Assembly: GCA_041665465.1 (NCBI GenBank)
Contig: JBAYIU010000004.1
Coordinates: forward strand, 1 to 5,353
DNA from: JACRPH01 sp041665465
GTDB lineage: Archaea; Nanobdellota; Nanobdellia; Woesearchaeales; GW2011-AR9
DNA: 5,353 bases
Direction of reading: 5' to 3'
Positions 1-5,353 of this stretch are shown here, one piece after another. The notes beneath the pieces are model-generated. The model was not told the origin of the DNA, did not search any database, and was given only the letters and a program-made list of their open reading frames with translations. The number at the start of each line of letters is the position of its first letter. Within the stretch, counting starts at the first letter, position 1. Made by a program: the position numbers and the translations under genes.

Positions 1-40
1 ATTCACGTTATCTTTCATCCTGTTCCAGTTTTTCTAATTT

Positions 41-139
41 TTTCTAAATCACTCGTACTATTTTTTGGATTTCTTTCCAAGTTTTTTGACCCCTTTAGTG
101 GTACTAGTCTTTTTCACCATCACCAATTTCTAAATCACT
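41..139. repeat. 13-bp direct repeat pair
   Basis: The 13-mer TTTCTAAATCACT occurs at 41-53 and again at 127-139, 86 bp apart, and the match ends at both edges. In such AT- and pyrimidine-rich sequence this may be chance or the trace of an old local duplication. No function can be assigned. Confidence 0.35.
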
Positions 140-265
140 AATCATCTTTTTACTCTAACATCCATTATATTCTTAATCTAGTTCTTCCTTCACCTTATAT
201 CATATTTAAATTAAACTTCTCAATCTAACTTCTCCTCACGTTTTAACATATACTCTTTCCATCTT

Positions 266-313
266 AATCACTCTCAGATTCACTCTCCTATTCACTCTAC
301 TATTCACTCTATC
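266..313. repeat. 12-bp tandem repeat, about four units
   Basis: Three consecutive 12-bp units start with ATTCACTCT at 278, 290 and 302 and differ only in their last three bases (CCT, ACT, ATC). A more diverged unit, AATCACTCTCAG, precedes them at 266-277. The period is a multiple of three. Read on the minus strand it gives R-V-N-x steps, but stops flank this frame closely (TAG at 326-328, TGA at 236-238), so it is not a gene today. It may be a simple satellite in a 3' flank or a remnant of a coding repeat. Confidence 0.6.
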
Positions 314-330
314 TTCCACCTCTTTCTAGT

Positions 331-340
331 ATAAAAAAAT
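331..340 (-). terminator. Possible T-run transcription end signal
   Basis: On the minus strand a run of seven T (333-339) lies about 28 bases past the TAG stop of the long gene. It satisfies the TTTTTNT pattern used for early transcription termination in poxviruses. I see no convincing stem-loop beside it. Homopolymer T runs are expected by chance in such AT-rich DNA, and the termination signal of this organism is unknown, so this is only a candidate. Confidence 0.25.
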
Positions 341-367
341 AATCTAATTTACTTTCTAACTAATGTT

Positions 368-3300
368 CTAAACTAATTCTTCAACTACATCCATAATATC
401 CTTCATCTCTTCTACATGCGTTATGATTACAATTAATCTTCCCTTCTTCTTCAATCCAACTAACATTCTTTTTATTCCCTCTAAGTTCTCATTATCTAGC
501 ATACCAAATCCTTCATCAATTATAATTCCATTCATACATGGTCTTTCAGTTATCTCTAACAAAGCTATTCTCAAGCAAAGTTCTAGTATGAATTTCTGAG
601 AACCGCTACTATACTTAGCTAAGATTCCATCTACATATATGTTATAGTCCTCATCTAAACTAACTCTCATTGTTTCATTAGTTTCTCCAAGTATCTCATT
701 TATTCTCTGAAACAATCTTTGACTTTTATCCTTAAGCATATCTAAAATTACTTCATCCTCATCTCTTGGATTAATAAGTTTTACATACTCTCTAACTAAT
801 TCCAGTCTTTCTTCTTTCTCAATATAATCATCAATCTGACTTAGTATCTCTTCCTTCTTCTCAATATCTCTCTCACATTCATTCTTCTTCTTATTTGTTC
901 TGTCAATCTTTTCATTACATTTCTCATATAGTTCAGCTCCAATCTCTAACATTTTGATACAAATTGAACTATCCTTAACTACACCTTCAATAACATCAAT
1001 CTTTCTCTTAATCTCATTAATCTCGTTCTGTTTTTCATAATCATTAATTGTATCTCTCATTCTTCTAATTTCAGATACATACCAAACATAGTTTCTCATC
1101 AAGTCATATTTTAACTTCTCATCTTTATCACTAACCACAACTTCAAGTTCAGTTTCTTTTTCTTTCCACCAAATTATCTTCTTGTTATACTCATCAATCA
1201 TTCTAGTCTTCTCTCTAATCAACTCCCCAATCTCATAATCTCTAATTGTCTCTCTACTTTCAATCATCTTTTCTTTCAAGTCATTATACATTCCATTACT
1301 CTGCGACACATACCAAAGATAGTTAGATATTTTCTCATACTCTTTCTTGTCCTCATTGTTTAACCTAAGTTCTTCTTTAATTTCCTTTTGTCTCTTACTT
1401 TTAAACATCTCCTCATCTATTCTTTTATTATACTCATTAATTTTTTGATCCAGTTTCTTCTTGTATTCTTCTAGTTTCTTACTCTTAATCATCATTTCAA
1501 AATTACCAATCATATTATTACTCTGACTAACTTTTTCTTTCAAGTCATTATACATCCCATTACTTTGAGATACATACCAGAGATATCCTCTAATCTTCCT
1601 ATCAACATGTGAATTATACTCATCAATCAATTTCTGAACATCAACTTCACCAACCTCTTCATCAACTTTTAGCATCTTTCTAATCAATTTACAAGTAGAA
1701 CAATCCTTGTTAAACTTTATATCTCCCAACATCTTCTTCACTCTAATCTTTGCTTTAATTTCTTCAACATCAACATCATTCAAGTGCTCTCTAATTTGTT
1801 CTATTAGTTCTAATTTATCTTGACTAATTATCTCAGGTATATTTCTGTCAATAATCTTACCCATCCTTAAATCAACTTCACTATCATACTCATCTTCACA
1901 TTCATCTCCAAGTTCTATATCTTTAGATTCAATCTCTCTACATCTCTCACTTCTAAACTTGCTCAAATTAAACTCAACTTTACTTCCAAATTTAAACTTA
2001 TCTCTGCTAACATCCAAACTCTTAGTTTCTTTTATAAACTTTCTTGCTCTTTCATAATCTTCTAACTTAACTTCATCAAACTTTTCAATCATACCTAAAT
2101 TCTTAATTTCATTACTGATTTGTTTTATGTCAAAGTATAATCCTTGTTCTTTTCCAAATACAACATCTGGTATCATCCTATCATTTACTTTCATTTTCTC
2201 TAAAGTTTCTTCTAGTATCACTCCAACTCTAATCTGTTCAGTCAAATGTTTCTCCTTATTTCTATCATACTTTACATCATGAATCATAACCTCACCTTCA
2301 TACTCTCCAAATCTTTCACAACCTAATCCTTTATTACTAATCTCACTACTTTCAAATTCTCTACATCTCTCAATTTTAAACTCACTTGAATTAAACTTTA
2401 CATTACCTCCAAATCTAAATTTCTCTTTACTTAAATCAACTTCTGTATTTTCTTCTACAAACTTCAAACTTTCTTTGTATCTTTGCTCTGATATATTTAG
2501 TCTATGACTAGTTCCTAGTTGTGTTAGTCTTTCCATAATCACTCTAAGTTTAGAAATCAATTCATTGTTCCAATTATTCTCAGGTAAAACATCATTTTCA
2601 ATCAACTTATATTCACTTTTATACCCTTCAACATCATTTAGTAGTTTTCTTTCTAACTTTTCATCATAGTTAAACTCATTTTTTGTTATGTTCCAATCAT
2701 TTATCTCAATTTCTCTCGGACTTTCAAATAGCTTTTCTGGTTTATTTACATTTCTACCCTTTTCTTCATCAATCATTCCATACTTTTCAATAAACTTTAA
2801 ACTTTTTTGATACTCATCATCACTGATTGGTGTTAAATTCTTGATTTGTTTGATTGTTTTCTCATATTTCTCTCTAAGTTCAGATATGGTCTCATTGATT
2901 TTGTCTATCTCACTCTGATTTTTAGAGTATAATTCATTAATTTTCAATAGTTTCTCTCTTCCTAAGTGTAAATGTTCTAAACAATGTGGATACTTCTCAT
3001 ATAAATCTTTAAGTGTTTGAAGCAATTCATCAATTTTAGTCTCACTAACCACTAATCCATCTTTAAATTTAATCAAATCTATAATTTCTTTCAGTTCTCT
3101 AACAATGCTTTCATACTTTTCTATTAACTTCTTATTAGCTTTCATTTCTTTCTTTGTGTCATGTCTAAATTCTTTTAGTGTTAAATCATTCTCACACTGA
3201 ACACCTGCTTTGAATCCTTTAATTTCTTTCTGAATATCTAGTATTTCTGTCTTTGCTCGTTTTAAAATCATTTGAAATTCTTCTAGATTGAACAATGAAA

Positions 3301-4816
3301 TTAGTAATCTCTTTAAATCTAATTGCCCGAGTGTAGCTACTAACTGGTAATTACCTTGTATAATAAAATTAGTCTTACTAGCCATGTCAAACTTACCAAG
3401 GTATGGTTCTATTTCACTATAAGTTTCTTTAATTTTCTCTCCAAGATTCTGTCCGTTAAATACAAAATTGATACTACTTCTTTTACTAGCTCTATCTATC
3501 CTCTCAATCACTCCTGTTTTATTATCACACTCAAACTCTAATGTTATTCTGGATTGACTAGAACTATTATTGATAATATCTTTCTTACTAATTCCACTCA
3601 TGTTTGAATAAGCTGTAAGCATTAACGCATTAAGTATTGTTGTTTTTCCTGTATGATTTCTACCAATGATTCCACCAATCTTACCATTCATACTCTGAAA
3701 ATCAATTACTTTCTTATCTTTGTGGTATAGGAATCCTTCTATCTCAAGCTTGGTTGGTACCCAAAACCCATGTGTTGTTTCACTAACTACCTCTCTTCTA
3801 AATTCATTATGTAGTTTCAAAATCTTATCTGAAGAACTCGTATCCTTAATTTTAGATAGCACTAATTCTTCAAAACTAACTGCTTTGTTTGGTTCTGAAA
3901 TTTTACTTAAAGTAATTTGTGGTATAGGTTTAGTCTTAACATCACTAATCTTATTATACATCTGGATTACTTGATTAACATCATCTGGAGAACAATTCTC
4001 ATATGAAACAGTAAATTTATGTAATCGTTTAAAAGCGTTTTTAGTTAAGACTTGTCCATCTTTCATACTAATCTTTAGAAACCCATAGTCATTTGGTATA
4101 TCTATCGTCTCATAGTTAATTTGTTTCGTGATAGTATTAATGTTCCAAATGATATAACCATGTTCATATGGTGATTCTCCTAAATCTTGCTGGACTAGAG
4201 AACCAGAGTAAGCAATTTTCTCACTAACAAATATTCGTTGGTGAATGTGCCCACATAGAACTAAATCATATTTATCAACTTTATCAATATCAATATGCGG
4301 TTCCATTGGATGAATTTTCTGTGTTTTTATTTCATCATGTAAAAGACAAATGTGAAAGTTATCACATGGGATATATGGAAGGATGTTATCCTTAAACGTA
4401 TCTTTAGGTGAAAGAATAGTTAAAGTAATATCATTGTTAAACCTAATCATTTCGCTATCATTGTAATAATAGATGTTAGGATGTGTTAGTTTAAGTATTT
4501 CAGTTATTGGAGTAATCAAATCTAAATACTTTTCAACATTACGCACACTAAAATCATGATTACCAGCAATAATAATAACTTGTCCAAGTTTAGATAATTC
4601 ATTAAACATCTTAGATACGTCCTGAATGTTATAACCGCTTGCTCTTGTTTGTGTATCAAATATATCACCAAGAATACAGATTAATGTATGTTCGTTATCT
4701 AATGTCTGATGTTGCTTGATGCTCAAATATAATTTAGATAGTATTTCAATGTATTCCAATCTGCGAGAATCCTTGAAGTGAATATCTGCTATATGAAATA
4801 TCTGATAGGACGTCAT
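368..4816 (-). CDS. Single-chain Mre11-Rad50 (SbcD-SbcC) nuclease-ATPase fusion
   Basis: This is a 1482-residue fusion of a DNA-end nuclease and an SMC-like ATPase, normally two subunits. Residues 1-230 form an SbcD/Mre11 metallophosphoesterase with the usual metal ligands: D11/H13, D51 in GDIFD, N86/H87 in GNHD, H160 in LLHDE, and H190/H192 in GHIHQ. About 240-310 is a small capping region, and 314-340 resembles the Rad50-binding helices. The Rad50 part starts near 355 with Walker A GRNHTGKT (385-392) and Q-loop Q487. Coiled-coil arms run from about 515 to 1385 with a CSTC zinc hook at 1039-1042. They are followed by the ABC signature SSGSQKF (1403-1409), Walker B IIIDE (1431-1435), D-loop D1441 and H-switch H1467. 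The length is about that of SbcD plus SbcC. The ATG at 4816 is the first in frame after a TAG at 4865-4867, and the first beta strand begins at residue 4. The expected role is ATP-controlled processing and tethering of double-strand breaks or replication ends. Odd points are internal repeats in both arms, unequal arms and a change in base composition along the gene. The fusion order and fold are clear; the biological role is inferred from the family. Confidence 0.95.
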   Translation of the reverse strand: MTSYQIFHIADIHFKDSRRLEYIEILSKLYLSIKQHQTLDNEHTLICILGDIFDTQTRASGYNIQDVSKMFNELSKLGQVIIIAGNHDFSVRNVEKYLDLITPITEILKLTHPNIYYYNDSEMIRFNNDITLTILSPKDTFKDNILPYIPCDNFHICLLHDEIKTQKIHPMEPHIDIDKVDKYDLVLCGHIHQRIFVSEKIAYSGSLVQQDLGESPYEHGYIIWNINTITKQINYETIDIPNDYGFLKISMKDGQVLTKNAFKRLHKFTVSYENCSPDDVNQVIQMYNKISDVKTKPIPQITLSKISEPNKAVSFEELVLSKIKDTSSSDKILKLHNEFRREVVSETTHGFWVPTKLEIEGFLYHKDKKVIDFQSMNGKIGGIIGRNHTGKTTILNALMLTAYSNMSGISKKDIINNSSSQSRITLEFECDNKTGVIERIDRASKRSSINFVFNGQNLGEKIKETYSEIEPYLGKFDMASKTNFIIQGNYQLVATLGQLDLKRLLISLFNLEEFQMILKRAKTEILDIQKEIKGFKAGVQCENDLTLKEFRHDTKKEMKANKKLIEKYESIVRELKEIIDLIKFKDGLVVSETKIDELLQTLKDLYEKYPHCLEHLHLGREKLLKINELYSKNQSEIDKINETISELREKYEKTIKQIKNLTPISDDEYQKSLKFIEKYGMIDEEKGRNVNKPEKLFESPREIEINDWNITKNEFNYDEKLERKLLNDVEGYKSEYKLIENDVLPENNWNNELISKLRVIMERLTQLGTSHRLNISEQRYKESLKFVEENTEVDLSKEKFRFGGNVKFNSSEFKIERCREFESSEISNKGLGCERFGEYEGEVMIHDVKYDRNKEKHLTEQIRVGVILEETLEKMKVNDRMIPDVVFGKEQGLYFDIKQISNEIKNLGMIEKFDEVKLEDYERARKFIKETKSLDVSRDKFKFGSKVEFNLSKFRSERCREIESKDIELGDECEDEYDSEVDLRMGKIIDRNIPEIISQDKLELIEQIREHLNDVDVEEIKAKIRVKKMLGDIKFNKDCSTCKLIRKMLKVDEEVGEVDVQKLIDEYNSHVDRKIRGYLWYVSQSNGMYNDLKEKVSQSNNMIGNFEMMIKSKKLEEYKKKLDQKINEYNKRIDEEMFKSKRQKEIKEELRLNNEDKKEYEKISNYLWYVSQSNGMYNDLKEKMIESRETIRDYEIGELIREKTRMIDEYNKKIIWWKEKETELEVVVSDKDEKLKYDLMRNYVWYVSEIRRMRDTINDYEKQNEINEIKRKIDVIEGVVKDSSICIKMLEIGAELYEKCNEKIDRTNKKKNECERDIEKKEEILSQIDDYIEKEERLELVREYVKLINPRDEDEVILDMLKDKSQRLFQRINEILGETNETMRVSLDEDYNIYVDGILAKYSSGSQKFILELCLRIALLEITERPCMNGIIIDEGFGMLDNENLEGIKRMLVGLKKKGRLIVIITHVEEMKDIMDVVEELV
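1037..1585 (-). repeat. Triplicated YxWYVS repeat in the C-terminal coiled-coil arm
   Basis: Three segments of the arm after the hook share a motif. Residues 1078-1095 and 1166-1183 are the identical 18-mer YLWYVSQSNGMYNDLKEK, and a diverged copy, YVWYVSEIRRM, begins at 1243. Spacing is 88 then 77 residues. An I(D/N)EYN element comes before the copies (near 1064, 1127 and 1207), so the true unit is about 80 residues. The DNA of the two identical copies (1532-1585 and 1268-1321) differs at 6 of 54 positions, all synonymous. This suggests duplication followed by selection on the protein, or partial gene conversion. Aromatic clusters of this kind are not typical of a plain heptad coil. Confidence 0.85.
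1691..1702 (-). other. Rad50 zinc-hook CxxC motif
   Basis: Codons for C1039-S-T-C1042 lie between the two coiled-coil arms. In Rad50/SbcC proteins such a CxxC at the coil apex coordinates one zinc ion between two molecules and so tethers DNA ends. Here it is preceded by the short segment GDIKFNKD and followed by KLIRKML. It lacks the common proline after the first cysteine. It is the only CxxC in the protein, which makes the hook assignment fairly firm. Confidence 0.8.
1925..2479 (-). repeat. Duplicated 44-residue element in the N-terminal coiled-coil arm
   Basis: Residues 780-823 and 921-964 align without gaps over 44 positions with 22 identities. The shared core reads Y-x4-K-F, then D-x-S-x2-K-F-x-F-G, then V-x-F-N-x-S-x-F, ending in E-R-C-R-E-x-E-S. 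Similarity continues loosely into an acidic E-Y-(E/D)-x-E-V stretch and an L-x-E-Q-I-R helix, giving a unit of about 140 residues. A weak third copy of the first helix, YQKSLKFIEK, occurs at 669. The F-G-V-F core looks more like a small beta-containing fold than a coil. I do not recognise the element. Confidence 0.75.
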
Positions 4817-4843
4817 TTCAGTTATATGATAAGTCTTTAAGTA

Positions 4844-4852
4844 TTCAAATTT
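4844..4852 (-). promoter_or_regulatory. AAATTTGAA element facing the Mre11-Rad50 gene
   Basis: Read on the minus strand, AAATTTGAA sits inside an A/T-rich run and ends 27 bases before the start codon at 4816. The same 9-mer in the opposite orientation precedes the divergent gene. It resembles the AAAATTGA early-promoter element described for mimiviruses, with one mismatch in the best register (AAATTTGA). The spacing is shorter than usual for that element. Assignment as a promoter is an inference. Confidence 0.35.
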
Positions 4853-4921
4853 TATTTTAATGTACTAATATTAATATCTAGTGGGTTAATCATTAGTCTG
4901 TCTTGTTTTTTATGCTTAATT

Positions 4922-4930
4922 AAATTTGAA
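4922..4930 (+). promoter_or_regulatory. AAATTTGAA element facing the repeat-protein gene
   Basis: AAATTTGAA on the plus strand ends 38 bases before the ATG at 4969 and mirrors the copy at 4844-4852. A shared 9-mer pointing toward each start in a 152-bp spacer is what a bidirectional promoter pair would look like. The low sequence complexity makes a chance match possible. Confidence 0.35.
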
Positions 4931-4968
4931 CTTCATATCTTTCGTTCTATAGTTCTAACATAATTTAA

Positions 4969-5353
4969 ATGTCATATATTCCATTTTCAGATTTGTTTTT
5001 AGCATCATCTATTTCAACTTCTAATCATTTAGACCAACTAACTCAACTGATACTTAGTGATGAAAATTACTTGGATATAAGTTTTAAATCAAATCTAACT
5101 AAATTTTACAAATCAAAAGCTGGAGCATTCTTTTCTAAACATCTAGATAAAGTTGATTGGGTTGGTCTTTCATGGAATCCTTCTATTTCAGAAAAGTTCT
5201 TTTCTAAACATCTAGATAAAGTTGATTGGGTTGGTCTTTCATGGAATCCTTCTATTTCAGAAAAGTTCTTTTCTAAGCATCTAGATAAAGTTGATTGGTA
5301 TGGTCTTTCACGTAATTCATCTATCTCAGAAGAGTTCATTTCTAAACATCTAG
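4969..5353 (+). CDS. WxxLSxNPSI-type repeat protein, 5' part (runs off the window)
   Basis: An open frame of 128 codons starts at the ATG at 4969, directly after an in-frame TAA (4966-4968), and is still open at the window edge. Its reading frame is set by the repeats. Residues 1-53 are a unique leader beginning MSYIPFSDLFLASS. From F54 the protein consists of 23-residue repeats of the type FFSKHLDKVDWxGLSxNPSISEK: three complete units and the start of a fourth. Units 1 and 2 are identical; unit 3 carries W-Y, S-R and NSSI variants; unit 4 begins FISKHL. I recall similar short repeats with a D-K-V-(D/N)-W core and an L-S-x-N-P turn in giant-virus proteins, where they occur in expanded families of unknown function. 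Each unit plausibly forms a helix plus a turn stacking into a solenoid, which would suit protein binding. There is no signal peptide or membrane segment. Function is unknown. Confidence 0.85.
   Translation, partial: MSYIPFSDLFLASSISTSNHLDQLTQLILSDENYLDISFKSNLTKFYKSKAGAFFSKHLDKVDWVGLSWNPSISEKFFSKHLDKVDWVGLSWNPSISEKFFSKHLDKVDWYGLSRNSSISEEFISKHL
5128..5353 (+). repeat. 69-bp coding tandem repeat, 3 units plus partial
   Basis: Units lie at 5128-5196, 5197-5265 and 5266-5334, and a fourth starts at 5335. Units 1 and 2 match at all 69 bases. Unit 3 differs from them at 9 bases, some of which change the protein. The 19 visible bases of unit 4 match unit 1 with one difference. The in-frame 23-codon period and the perfect identity of the first pair indicate a very recent duplication or gene conversion within the gene. 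The array continues beyond the window. Confidence 0.95.

Larger units (their letters stand above)
1..367. other. Gene-free, pyrimidine-rich left flank
   Basis: I see no supportable gene here. On the minus strand every frame is interrupted by stops at short intervals. On the plus strand the longest open stretch is the first 46 codons (1-141), with no start codon and no recognisable protein. From about 108 to 360 the plus strand is almost without G: 108-180 and 182-239 contain none, and my hand count for 121-360 is 4 G against 65 C. The flank lies downstream of the stop codon of the long minus-strand gene, so part of it may be that gene's 3' untranslated region. It could also be decayed coding sequence, since the same pyrimidine bias marks the adjacent end of the gene. 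Confidence 0.6.
4817..4968. promoter_or_regulatory. Divergent intergenic promoter region
   Basis: The 152-bp spacer separates the start codons of two genes transcribed away from each other, so it must hold both promoters. It is AT-rich, contains a 10-bp palindrome ATATTAATAT near its middle (4868-4877) and has no Shine-Dalgarno-like sequence before either ATG. This fits a eukaryotic-virus style of expression. In-frame stops lie close upstream of both starts (TAG at 4865-4867 for the minus gene, TAA at 4966-4968 for the plus gene), which supports both boundaries. Confidence 0.7.

Noticed and set aside
1..141. Plus-strand frame open from the left edge to a TAA at 139-141, possible 3' end of a gene
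   Set aside because: Only 46 codons, phenylalanine-rich as expected from T-rich DNA, and no recognisable motif. Too weak to call.
236..370. Run of TAG codons after the gene stop, in the same frame (368-370, 356-358, 344-346, 326-328), as possible readthrough or reassigned TAG
   Set aside because: The protein already ends right after the conserved H-switch helix, the sequence beyond is not protein-like except for the 12-bp repeat, and TAG is common by chance in this composition.
3356..3541. 61-codon plus-strand open frame
   Set aside because: It lies entirely antisense to the conserved Q-loop and first ATPase lobe of the fusion gene and encodes no recognisable protein.
3720..3974. 84-codon plus-strand open frame
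   Set aside because: It is antisense to the conserved nuclease-ATPase junction. Its hydrophobic tail is what antisense reading of charged helices gives.
4868..4877. 10-bp palindrome ATATTAATAT as an operator or origin element
   Set aside because: Short AT palindromes are expected by chance in AT-rich spacers, and nothing around it adds support.
5106..5339. 77-codon minus-strand open frame with internal repeats
   Set aside because: Its repeats are simply the reverse complement of the 69-bp coding repeat. The plus-strand frame has a unique leader, an upstream stop and a repeat type I recall from giant-virus proteins.
5128..5353. CRISPR-like array of regular repeats
   Set aside because: Units are directly adjacent with no spacers, keep an open reading frame and encode a coherent protein repeat.

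Overview
The window is AT-rich and holds one very long minus-strand gene, a divergently transcribed plus-strand gene that runs off the right edge, a short intergenic spacer between them, and a gene-free left flank. The gene style points to a large DNA virus of eukaryotes (Nucleocytoviricota, giant-virus type). The evidence is the AT-rich composition, the lack of Shine-Dalgarno sequences, a virally styled SbcD/Mre11 nuclease fused to an SbcC/Rad50 ATPase, and a neighbour made of short 'LDKVDWxGLSxNPSI' repeats of a kind I recall from giant-virus proteins. No host or lineage marker is present, so this placement is an inference.

Layout: positions 1-367 carry no convincing gene. They contain a pyrimidine-rich tract almost free of G on the plus strand, a 12-bp tandem repeat, a 13-bp direct repeat and, just past the stop codon of the long gene, a T7 run that could be a transcription end signal. 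Positions 368-4816 (minus strand) encode a 1482-residue single-chain Mre11-Rad50 (SbcD-SbcC) protein with all expected nuclease ligands, Walker A, Q-loop, CxxC zinc hook, ABC signature, Walker B and H-switch. Its coiled-coil arms contain two unrelated sets of internal repeats. Positions 4817-4968 are a 152-bp divergent spacer in which the same 9-mer, AAATTTGAA, faces each gene. Positions 4969-5353 (plus strand) are the 5' part of a repeat protein whose first two full 69-bp repeats are identical.

Functionally, the long gene should give a DNA-end-processing and tethering machine in which nuclease and ATPase are locked at 1:1 stoichiometry. That would suit double-strand break repair or replication-coupled recombination of a large linear or branched viral genome. 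The repeat protein has no assignable function, and nothing beyond the shared divergent spacer links it to DNA repair.

The most unusual signals are the internal repeats inside the Rad50 arms, the sharp change in CpG content and strand asymmetry along the long gene (continuing into the non-coding left flank), and the freshly duplicated repeat in the neighbouring gene.
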